Assembly: GCF_010111755.1 (NCBI RefSeq)
Contig: NC_088963.1
Coordinates: 930,001 to 994,000, forward strand
Direction of reading: 5' to 3'
DNA length: 64,000 bases
Origin: Nakaseomyces glabratus
Lineage: Eukaryota; Ascomycota; Saccharomycetes; Saccharomycetales; Saccharomycetaceae
Program-made: the position numbers and the translations under genes
Notes under the pieces: generated by a model
What the model saw: only the letters and a program-made list of their open reading frames with translations
What the model was told of the DNA's origin: nothing
The model's database searches: none
Shown here: positions 46,291 to 54,798 of the stretch, piece after piece
How positions within the stretch are numbered: position 1 is the stretch's first letter
Layout: the number at the start of each line of letters is the position of its first letter

Positions 46291-47352
46291 ATGGGTGAAG
46301 AAGTTACGTTTGCGGAATTGAAAGAGCTGGCCGGCTCTATAAAAGAGCAGTTTGTTGATCCATACAAAAATGATATCGGGGCTTTAAAGAAGATTAGCAG
46401 CGAGACTAAGCTACAAGGTTCTGATCCACTGACGGAACTAGAGAAATTGGCCAAGATTCTAAAAGCATACTCCACAAAACTGGGTATTATTTGCGAGCCC
46501 TCAAAGCTGCACGGTAATTATCATGCAGCATATACGGAGTTGAAGAACTATGCAGATTCCCTTTTCTATTTATTGAGTCTTCTCCCTCTGTTCACTCGTG
46601 AGCAAGGTAAACTTTATGCGTCTTATTTAAACGAAGACGTCTTCACACAAGTTTTGGGGTTGCTTAACGGTACTGAGATGCTATGTGATGAGATCTGCAG
46701 CAGTAGCAAAGAGAATGAGGGTGATAATAAGGACAGATTGATATCTGTAGGTATAATATGGGCATCATGTGACGAATTATGCGATATAGTCAAAGGAGGT
46801 AATTATGGGCTTCTATCGAAACGTATTGCATTGAGTTGCGGATTGGTTGATGATGTGTTGGAAGATATTCATGGTTGGCTAGAAGACCCGCAACTCGAAG
46901 GTGCAGATGATTTCCTAGGTGATGATCTGGACTCTATAGATGAATTGGAAGACGGTGTTAAGAAAATGGGCATTGATGGTGATGACGAAGAAATGATTGA
47001 GATTGTTAAAAAGTTCCTATCCGAATGGCAAACTAAAATAAAGATGATAAAATTGCTTCTATCGTCATTTTCTAAATCTATTACATTAACTACGGGTAAA
47101 AATATACCAAATCTTGGTTCGAAGTTGGATGAACTTAATAAACTGCATAAACAAGTTATTTTGCATCTTGATGAGCTTGTATCTGATGTATTTATGTCTG
47201 GCGCAGCATTCGACGAAGATGAAATGGGGCCTTCAATTGCTGATCTTAACGACACTCTGGCTAAAATGGTACACATAATAAAGGAGATCAGTAAACAAGA
47301 TCCAAAGAAGTCCAAGTGGATAGATGTTTGGAATAACAAGTATTTTGAGTAA
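46291..47352 (+). CDS. YLR287C homologue, helical GCIP/CCNDBP1-like protein of unknown function
   Basis: 353 residues (S. cerevisiae YLR287C, 355) from the first in-frame ATG. All-helical, acidic, with a conserved start MGEEVTFAELKELAGSIKEQFVDPY, a central LFYLLSLLPLFTREQGKLYASY, and a C-terminal PKKSKWIDVWNNKYFE. The pattern resembles the GCIP (cyclin D1-binding protein 1) family; no activity is known. The upstream PAC/RRPE pair is what is expected of a ribosome-biogenesis-coregulated gene. A TTGCAG just before the ATG looks like a 3' splice site, but no matching 5' site was found. Confidence 0.88.
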   Translation: MGEEVTFAELKELAGSIKEQFVDPYKNDIGALKKISSETKLQGSDPLTELEKLAKILKAYSTKLGIICEPSKLHGNYHAAYTELKNYADSLFYLLSLLPLFTREQGKLYASYLNEDVFTQVLGLLNGTEMLCDEICSSSKENEGDNKDRLISVGIIWASCDELCDIVKGGNYGLLSKRIALSCGLVDDVLEDIHGWLEDPQLEGADDFLGDDLDSIDELEDGVKKMGIDGDDEEMIEIVKKFLSEWQTKIKMIKLLLSSFSKSITLTTGKNIPNLGSKLDELNKLHKQVILHLDELVSDVFMSGAAFDEDEMGPSIADLNDTLAKMVHIIKEISKQDPKKSKWIDVWNNKYFE

Positions 47353-48237
47353 AAATATTAACAAACGGCATTATCATAATATTGATAAAAATTCAGCTAG
47401 ATCTATTTTTTTAAAACACCTATCATCGCATCTAAACAAATGGAAGTATATTTTATAGAGTTCTCAAAATACCAGCTGTTGAAATTCACAAGCCAACTGG
47501 TTAATACCTAGGCCTCAATAGAATACACAATGTCTTCTTATAGATCACATGATCAATAAATTTTTCAGCTCTTTAGGCTTTTTTTCGCTGGTGTGGGTGT
47601 TTCTGCGGAGTCTTCTGTGAAGCTTTCAGAAGGTGCTGGTATTTACTATGCCTACAGGTTGCTGGTGTCGTTTGACGTGATATGTTGATTTCTGGTGTAT
47701 ACTGCTGGTAATGGGAGTATACTAGGTGCTGTAGTCTTATCCTTACACTAAGGATAATAACAGTGTTCTTTTGCTAACCAGTATTTTTTTATTGTTTACA
47801 TGTAAACATTAAAAAACTATCAATATTTGTAAACAAACCAGGATCAAAACAATAACAATTAGTATTATTGATAAATAATAATAATAGGCATCCAGGCCTT
47901 TTATGAAATTGATAGTGAGAAACTACTTTGATTGATATCATAAATCCATATATAAAGGTAGGTATTTTAATGGACATTTTTGCTGTTTGTACAATCAATT
48001 AATTTTCGTTTGGTTAGCTTTCAAACTTATAATACAGTTAATTATAACAAACTAAAAAAAGGCTAATTCTATAATCTTAAACAAGTCCATTCCTTTAAAC
48101 TTGTCAGATAGTGTATTGAAAACTTTCTACACGTCCATTCGTTAATATTTTAATTTTGTGGTGGTCCGTTCCTTTACTACCCATTCATTTATTCCGTTTC
48201 AATTATTGTTTACCGCTAACTATAGAATAAACAAAAG
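47353..48237. promoter_or_regulatory. Long CTS1 promoter with Ace2-type site cluster
   Basis: 885 bp after YLR287C. Four GCTGGT copies (ACCAGC on the minus strand) lie at 47587-47592, 47635-47640, 47661-47666 and 47704-47709. The rest is AT-rich, ending in A-rich DNA just before the ATG. Confidence 0.7.
47587..47709. promoter_or_regulatory. Four Ace2/Swi5-type sites upstream of CTS1
   Basis: GCTGGT occurs four times in 123 bp, about 530-650 bp before CTS1. Ace2 binds ACCAGC and drives CTS1 in daughter cells in S. cerevisiae; the clustering makes direct Ace2 control likely. Confidence 0.75.
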
Positions 48238-49791
48238 ATGATTCAAATCCTTCTACCGCTCTTGTTTATTTTGAGCACTGTTTTTGCATTTGATATAAAC
48301 TCAAAAACTAATGTTGCTGTCTATTGGGGTCAAAATTCTGCTGGTTCTCAGAAATCCCTTGCTAGCTATTGTCAAAATACAGAAGCAGACATTTTTCTCC
48401 TATCCTTCATGAACTCATTCCCAGCTATCGGGCTAAATTTTGCCGATGCCTGTACTACCACATTTCCAGATGGCTTGCTACAATGTTCTCAAATTGCTGA
48501 AGATATTAAGACCTGTCAATCTTTGGGTAAGAAGGTCTTATTATCAATGGGTGGTGCATCCGGTGCTTACGGTTTCGCGGATGATGCCCAGGCTGAAGCA
48601 TTTGCTACTACTCTATGGAACACATTTGGTGAGGGCTCAGATATTTCAGTTGAGCGTCCATTTGGCCAATCCATTGTAGACGGTTTTGATTTTGATATTG
48701 AGAACAATAATGGTAAAGGTTATGCCGCTCTAGTATCAAAACTAAGGCAACTGTTCAGCAATGGCTCTAAACAATATTATATTTCTGCGGCTCCACAATG
48801 TCCATACCCAGATGCCTCAGTTGGTGATTTATTGGCTAACGCTGATGTGGATTTCGCTTTCATTCAGTTCTATAATAACTACTGCAATGTTGAGGCACAA
48901 TTCAACTGGGACGACTGGAAGAATTTCGCTATCAACACTTCACCAAATAAAAACATTAAATTGTACTTAGGTCTTCCAGGTGCACCATCTGCTGCTGGCT
49001 CAGGTTATATTTCTAACCTTGACAATTTATCAAAAGTAATAAAAGAAATATCTAGTTTAGCAAATTTCGGTGGTATCTCTTTGTGGGACGCATCTCAAGC
49101 CACATCAAACGTTATCGATGGTGCTGATTATCTGTCTCAAATGAAAAACATACTTAAGAGTGCTGCTGGTAGCACTGAGACACCTACTACATCTTCAAGC
49201 TATTCTATGCCTTCCAATCTAATCACTAACACTGGCGAACAAAGTTCATCTGTTTTAGTTTCTTCTGTAGAGCGTACAACCACCACATTAGAGCCAACTT
49301 CAATTATTTCTTCTAGCAGTTTTAGTGACTCTGCGCCTACACCTACCAACTCTCATATTACCACTACGCTTCAACCAAATACTAACACACCACCTGCAGC
49401 GGCTCAAGATTCTTCAGCTAATGTTCAAGTTTCGGTAACTCCTAGTACAACCACGACTACACCTGATAGTCCATCTAATCATTTGAATGATGTTTCCCCA
49501 ACCCCTTCAACTCCAGCTCCTTCATCTCCTGCTAATCCTTCTCCAGACACTCCCGCTCATACGATAGCTAAACAATTGAATGCGCAATATGCCGCCGGTC
49601 AATTCAATGGTAAATCTTCCTGTCAAGATGGTGAATTATCTTGCTCTGCAGATGGTAAATTCGCTATGTGTGCTCATGGTAGCTGGGTTGAGATGGCATG
49701 TGCCGCCGGAACAACTTGCTACGCTTATGATAGCGGAAATTCAGTCTTTACTCAGTGTAATTATGTTGATTTAAAGGCATCATTTGTTTAA
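48238..49791 (+). CDS. CTS1: Cts1, secreted endochitinase for mother-daughter cell separation
   Basis: 517 residues (S. cerevisiae YLR286C, 562). A signal peptide spans about 1-18 (LLPLLFILSTVFAFD). The GH18 catalytic domain is at about 20-310 with the DGFDFDIE motif (catalytic acid Glu155). A Ser/Thr/Pro-rich linker at about 310-450 would be O-mannosylated, and a C-terminal chitin-binding module (CBM19-like) at about 460-510 carries conserved cysteines. It degrades septal chitin after cytokinesis. The linker is shorter than in S. cerevisiae. Convergent with NNT1. Confidence 0.97.
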   Translation: MIQILLPLLFILSTVFAFDINSKTNVAVYWGQNSAGSQKSLASYCQNTEADIFLLSFMNSFPAIGLNFADACTTTFPDGLLQCSQIAEDIKTCQSLGKKVLLSMGGASGAYGFADDAQAEAFATTLWNTFGEGSDISVERPFGQSIVDGFDFDIENNNGKGYAALVSKLRQLFSNGSKQYYISAAPQCPYPDASVGDLLANADVDFAFIQFYNNYCNVEAQFNWDDWKNFAINTSPNKNIKLYLGLPGAPSAAGSGYISNLDNLSKVIKEISSLANFGGISLWDASQATSNVIDGADYLSQMKNILKSAAGSTETPTTSSSYSMPSNLITNTGEQSSSVLVSSVERTTTTLEPTSIISSSSFSDSAPTPTNSHITTTLQPNTNTPPAAAQDSSANVQVSVTPSTTTTTPDSPSNHLNDVSPTPSTPAPSSPANPSPDTPAHTIAKQLNAQYAAGQFNGKSSCQDGELSCSADGKFAMCAHGSWVEMACAAGTTCYAYDSGNSVFTQCNYVDLKASFV

Positions 49792-50057
49792 CCAGTTCCC
49801 ATTCATGCATAATCTTTAAGATACTTGTGGTTGCAGGCATTTTTTGGTCACTAATCTTAACGTTTCAATCTTCACTATAAATTACATATCCATTCCAATA
49901 AAAATAATGAAAAATCATATAAGCTAAATAGTTTAACCCCGTTTGTTTTGTTCCAGATAGATACCTTACCACAGGTTGAATTATTGAATCATATTCCAAT
50001 GCCTTATATCAGAGATAAAATAAATATCGTTAAAATAGGAAACAGGAAATGTTACAA

Positions 50058-50828
50058 TTAAGCGTGAGTCATATAATATGCATATACTCGAGATCTGACT
50101 TCGGCGGTTTCTTCGTCTTCTTCAAACATGGGTTTCCAGTTGACCATCTCAATCTTTTCGGGAGTCAATCCATATTCTTTACAAGTTTCGAAGAATTGTA
50201 AATCAGCTTCGAGTAAGTGAGGTCTGTGTGGTGAAAATACAACCAACGCCTTACCATTGGTTGCTAATAAATCTTTGGTTGTTTGTAGTAGTTTATCATG
50301 TTGATTGTGATTAAAGACTAAATCACTCAGTATAATAAGATCAAATTTCTTGTCACCATCCAAATGAATTGTTAATGGATCATATTCATTACCCCATATA
50401 TAACCTTCAACTCTAACGTTTTCCTTTAATTCATCAGGAATTATGGTGTTGACGTTGTATTGTATATTTGCCATTAGGTCGGCATCAGGATAATCTGTTA
50501 CCACTGCTCTCTTAGCACCTATTAGTCCAGCTACCAGTGATGGTAGAGCTGATGCTGCTCCAAGTTCAAGAACGTTTTTGTTAGACACCAATTCTGGGTA
50601 TTTGTCCAAATGTCTTGCAGTATATATACCGGCATTCCATAGTAAATGGCCCCATAAAGGTGAAGAACCAACCAATTGCAGTTTCAAGTTTGTAATTTTG
50701 CTTTTTGAGATGTCAGGGACATCTATCCTTTCGTAGTTTGCATAATGTTCTTTTGGTTTCTCGGGTCTAAAGTCTTCAGGTTCATCAAATAAGCCTAGGG
50801 CATCATTTAAGGACTCAGTATCAGACAT
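50058..50828 (-). CDS. NNT1: Nnt1/Efm7, translation elongation factor 1A methyltransferase
   Basis: 256 residues (S. cerevisiae YLR285W, 261) from ATG 50828. Class I SAM-methyltransferase of the METTL21 type: [18 protein letters not shown] before motif I ([16 protein letters not shown]), post-motif [10 protein letters not shown], and [17 protein letters not shown]. Known family activity is methylation of the N-terminal Gly/Lys of eEF1A; an older name reflects a nicotinamide methyltransferase role. A PAC/RRPE pair lies 130-150 bp upstream. Next to VIP1 at a synteny junction. Confidence 0.94.
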   Translation of the reverse strand: MSDTESLNDALGLFDEPEDFRPEKPKEHYANYERIDVPDISKSKITNLKLQLVGSSPLWGHLLWNAGIYTARHLDKYPELVSNKNVLELGAASALPSLVAGLIGAKRAVVTDYPDADLMANIQYNVNTIIPDELKENVRVEGYIWGNEYDPLTIHLDGDKKFDLIILSDLVFNHNQHDKLLQTTKDLLATNGKALVVFSPHRPHLLEADLQFFETCKEYGLTPEKIEMVNWKPMFEEDEETAEVRSRVYAYYMTHA

Positions 50829-50956
50829 TTGTTTATGCAATAATTCAAATAAATAATGATATTCGGAGCGTTACAGATATACCGATTTTACGAGTTGTTT
50901 CGGTTTTCAAATACAATATTATGCTAAAGCATTTCATATTTACACTATAGAGTCCT

Positions 50957-50965
50957 GCGATGAGC
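50957..50965 (+). promoter_or_regulatory. PAC motif upstream of NNT1
   Basis: GCGATGAGC followed by GAAATTTTTCA at about 50978. It is 129 bp upstream of NNT1 (minus strand) and lies past the VIP1 stop side. Confidence 0.6.
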
Positions 50966-51081
50966 ATCGATTTTATTGAAATTTTTCAAATCAACTCATG
51001 GAATACGTAAAAATCTTATGGACAGAGGAATACGCCGGAAATGGAACCTTTCAAGAATAGTGATGCCATTGTCTAGTACAT

Positions 51082-54000
51082 TCACTTTCCCAAAGTATTA
51101 TCGATTGATGTGGTAGATGAAGAATTTGATGATAATGGTACTGGTGGTGGTGATGAAGTAGCAGAGGCAGATACTGAGCCACTCTTAACGCGTTTTGTTG
51201 TTGTCTTTGTGAGACTTTCTCTTCTGAACGTTAAATTAGGACTGGTTATATTGACAGGTGTGAATTTAGATGGCATGTTGACTCTATTAAATTTGTTTCT
51301 GAGCTTCTGCTGCACATATTCCATATCCAAATGTCTGGTTAGTGACATCTTAGGGATGCAGCTTATGTAGTGTCTATCGTCCAGTTGAACTTCCAGTGGG
51401 TCCTGAGTGTGGCAACCTGGAGACATCTTCAATCTTATAGAGTGTGACTTCACCTCATTAGCATCTGTACTTTCGTATAGTTCAAAGTTGATCTGTGAAA
51501 GGTAATCGAACTCTGGTAACGCGTTACTTGCAATTCTCATTGGAATACCTGATTCATAAATAATATTCAATAGAGTGTAGATATGGGATTCCTTTGTGAA
51601 GTATGCAACACATGCAGGGGCTTCTTTGTTCTTCATAATATCAATATCATTTAGTATTTGCTTCGCTAACGGTAATGATGTTAATAAGCCAATGTCCAGT
51701 TTTTCAGCATCCTCTATACCATATTCTTTAGGGCAAATAAAATCAAATAGTACTTTGGCGAGTCTATATAGTTCTCTGAATTGAACGTATTTCTGGCCAT
51801 CAAAAGGAGACGCAGATTTTGATTCTGAGTTAACTTTAGTCTTACCACTTTCCAAAACCCAGCCCAATGATCCAACACTCGTTTTACTCGAACTAGAGGT
51901 ACCAGCCGCATAGCTTGAGTCGACGATTTTAAAATTGTTCCGAGCCAATACATTAATTGGATAGCGATCAACCAAAGAATGATTAGAGATATTTTCATTT
52001 GCTAACTCGCCTGGATCAAAAATATTCTGTAAAAACTCTCTGTTGTGTAAAGCATCATATTTCATTGTATCATAAAGTTCAGATATTTTAGATGGATCTG
52101 CTTTCTCCACTGAAACAAATTCCTTGAAAAGTTTATTCCATCTCTCTTTAAAAAGACCAGGATCTTCAGAGGTACACCATCTTTCTTGTAACTTGCTTAC
52201 ATCTTTTGTTTCAAAATTATGATCCATGATTTTTTTATGGTAATTCATTAATTCCACAACACGCTTAATAACTAAATAAGGCTCTGGCATTTTTGCAGGC
52301 CATGCAAATTGAGGTGGAGTTTCTTTACCTTCTCTTAGTAATGGTTTTAACTTCTTCTTCACTTTATCCATGATGTCTTTTGCTGCATTACTGTCATCAA
52401 GAAGGTCTTTTCTTATATTGATTTCATCGCTACTGAATTCATCTGCACCAAACAAGGCAGTAGCCCAATATTGAGCAGACACAAGAACTCTTCTTTCTGA
52501 TGAAGAAAAGATTTTGATATCCTGCAAAATATTCTTATTCAAAAGGTCAAAGTCCTGTCTCATCTGTTCACCTAATTCAGTAGCCTGATAGCGAGCAGAG
52601 TGAGTTGGTTCACCACCCCACTTTAGAATAAATTGGACTTTTTCAACCTCATTGTTCTGAGTTAAAACTGGTTTAAGCTGAATTTTTGTACCTGGTAATT
52701 CGAGTTTTTTTTCAAGAGTATTAGCCAACAATTTAATCTTAGTAGGATTTCCCGCTTTTTCTTCTAATGCAATCCTTAATGCTTGCAAAACAATTTTCAA
52801 ATCATTAACCTTTCTTATGACAACTTCTTCTTTATGGCCCTTTAGTAGAGAGATAAAGATTGGCGAGGTGAAAGAATGCTTGAACTTTTGTTTTGGGGTT
52901 CTATCAGCATGTCTTATTACTGTAACAAGGCCTTTGAAAACCCATTTTTGTTTCTTTTCTTCACGAATTACAGGCAATGTTTGCTTCTCGATATCTATTT
53001 GCTTTTTAGCCTGAATAAATGTTTCTTTTAATATTCTGGCGCAAGAGTCATAATATTCTTGGTTATCCTTGACAAAAGAAAAGCCATTGACATCGATAAC
53101 ATAACTTTTACCGCCAACACGTAGTAGATCAAATCCACAAATCATTTGTGAAAAAGCTTTTGATACTCGACTAGCCATCTGTTTTTCCTCTTTGCTTAGC
53201 TCAGTAACGTATCTGACTTCTTTACCATGAGTGTTTCTTCTAACAATACCATCTACAACAGGTGACTTTCTCGTTTCAGCATGGCAGAAATTCTCACCGA
53301 CCGTATAGGCTTTGACATCTTCAAAATTATCAGTATCCATAAACTCTTCATAAATATAAGAGCCTTCTAATCTTGGTGCTAATAGTGCAGGATCAAATTC
53401 AGAAGATTTGTTACCAACTTTACGGAAAAGACGTCTACCACCACCTCCATTCTTGGAATGATAATAGATGTAGATATTGTGGTCCTCACCATCCACAGGT
53501 TTCTCGACAAATGGTTTGCGCATTATTTGACCACCTACTTCTAGTGTATCATCGTCTACCATCCGCCAATTTGGTTCCTCTACTGGTTTGATTTCTACGC
53601 CAAGCATCTTCAGTTTTTCGTGAAGCTCATCATCAACATGGGGACCACCATCTCTACTAATCTCAAGCCTTCTTGGTGTGGGAACTTTGGACGCATTCAA
53701 AATACTTAAGCATAGTCTCCTGTCCCATAAAACTTTTTGCATCGTCAAGTCGTTAATAATAAAAGGCTTTCTCAACTTCACATAGCTTATAGCCTTGTCT
53801 AGTGGGAAACCTGAAGAGAAAAATGATATCAAAAAATCGCAAGTTGGCCAATTTTCAATCGTTTCATCTAAGATAACTTTGTCACCAAATATAATAGTTT
53901 CAAACTCTCCGTGTTCCATTAATCTGTTTAGAATATGTCTCATTGGCTTGGAAAGCACCTTTGCGTCCATAGCACAGACACCAATCTTGCCTATCTTGGG

Positions 54001-54468
54001 AAGCGATGGTTTAGCTTGACTAGTAGAAGACTTTCTAGAAGAAGTATTTGAAGGAATATTTGACTGAGGAGGTAGTTCTGTAATTGGAGTATTTGCTGGT
54101 GAAGTCACCGCAGAGTCATTCCTGCTAGTGTTACCAGAGCCATCACTACTTGGTGGATTTTCTAGCGCCAATTGACGCATCTTAGCAACCGCATGGGCCG
54201 CAACAGTTGCGGAGTAGCTCCTTGTCTTTCCAGCACCCTCTTTGCGACCCTCATCTATGCTTAGATCACAGTGCGAATTGCTGCTTCCACTACGATACAT
54301 GGGCGGTTTGTCATCTAGCATCGGTGGAGGTAACTTCAGAGACATATTTTCACTTGAGGAAGTCTTCGGTGTAAACCCTTCCAGTATAGGAGCAATTGAC
54401 TCCATTGCCTTCTTGGTATACTTGTTCAAAAACTGCCCATTGCTGGGACTTTTGGCTTCCTCCTGCAT
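51082..54468 (-). CDS. VIP1: Vip1, inositol hexakisphosphate / heptakisphosphate kinase (PPIP5K)
   Basis: 1128 residues (S. cerevisiae YLR410W, 1146). The N-terminal kinase is of ATP-grasp type at about 155-500 (KIGVCAMDAKVLSKPMRHIL, later SYVIDVNGFSFVKDN). A histidine-acid-phosphatase-like domain from about 510 has VTVIRHADRTPKQK. A basic/Ser-rich tail follows. Vip1 makes 1-position inositol pyrophosphates used in phosphate signalling and polarity, and its phosphatase domain reverses this. Divergent from UTP21. Confidence 0.97.
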   Translation of the reverse strand: MQEEAKSPSNGQFLNKYTKKAMESIAPILEGFTPKTSSSENMSLKLPPPMLDDKPPMYRSGSSNSHCDLSIDEGRKEGAGKTRSYSATVAAHAVAKMRQLALENPPSSDGSGNTSRNDSAVTSPANTPITELPPQSNIPSNTSSRKSSTSQAKPSLPKIGKIGVCAMDAKVLSKPMRHILNRLMEHGEFETIIFGDKVILDETIENWPTCDFLISFFSSGFPLDKAISYVKLRKPFIINDLTMQKVLWDRRLCLSILNASKVPTPRRLEISRDGGPHVDDELHEKLKMLGVEIKPVEEPNWRMVDDDTLEVGGQIMRKPFVEKPVDGEDHNIYIYYHSKNGGGGRRLFRKVGNKSSEFDPALLAPRLEGSYIYEEFMDTDNFEDVKAYTVGENFCHAETRKSPVVDGIVRRNTHGKEVRYVTELSKEEKQMASRVSKAFSQMICGFDLLRVGGKSYVIDVNGFSFVKDNQEYYDSCARILKETFIQAKKQIDIEKQTLPVIREEKKQKWVFKGLVTVIRHADRTPKQKFKHSFTSPIFISLLKGHKEEVVIRKVNDLKIVLQALRIALEEKAGNPTKIKLLANTLEKKLELPGTKIQLKPVLTQNNEVEKVQFILKWGGEPTHSARYQATELGEQMRQDFDLLNKNILQDIKIFSSSERRVLVSAQYWATALFGADEFSSDEINIRKDLLDDSNAAKDIMDKVKKKLKPLLREGKETPPQFAWPAKMPEPYLVIKRVVELMNYHKKIMDHNFETKDVSKLQERWCTSEDPGLFKERWNKLFKEFVSVEKADPSKISELYDTMKYDALHNREFLQNIFDPGELANENISNHSLVDRYPINVLARNNFKIVDSSYAAGTSSSSKTSVGSLGWVLESGKTKVNSESKSASPFDGQKYVQFRELYRLAKVLFDFICPKEYGIEDAEKLDIGLLTSLPLAKQILNDIDIMKNKEAPACVAYFTKESHIYTLLNIIYESGIPMRIASNALPEFDYLSQINFELYESTDANEVKSHSIRLKMSPGCHTQDPLEVQLDDRHYISCIPKMSLTRHLDMEYVQQKLRNKFNRVNMPSKFTPVNITSPNLTFRRESLTKTTTKRVKSGSVSASATSSPPPVPLSSNSSSTTSIDNTLGK

Positions 54469-54798
54469 AGTTCAGCGTCAAATTTACAGATGATGCCACA
54501 AATCCCAACTAAAACAAAATCTGTATGCGTAACTGTTGTGCTGCTAAATACCGTAAACTTAGCGGCTACAGTCCGGGTGGTTCTAAATTGAACTTCCAGT
54601 GCCAAGGGGAGCACGACTCACCTCGTGGCTATTTATACTCGCGAGATGAATTTGCGATTTTGAAAATTTTTGAAAAAAAAAATTTTGCGATGCGATGAGC
54701 TCATCGGTGATAATATAAGAGCAGATGTACAATTAGCAAAGGAGCCTGTGGAGTCTATAAGTCGGATTGATAGTTGATATTAGCGTTTCAGCAGCAGA
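54469..54798. promoter_or_regulatory. Divergent promoter region of VIP1 and UTP21 with RRPE and PAC
   Basis: 330 bp. TGAAAATTTT at 54661-54670, a second A/T block, then GCGATGAGCT at 54692-54701, 98 bp before the UTP21 ATG: a complete ribosome-biogenesis promoter signature. Confidence 0.75.
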
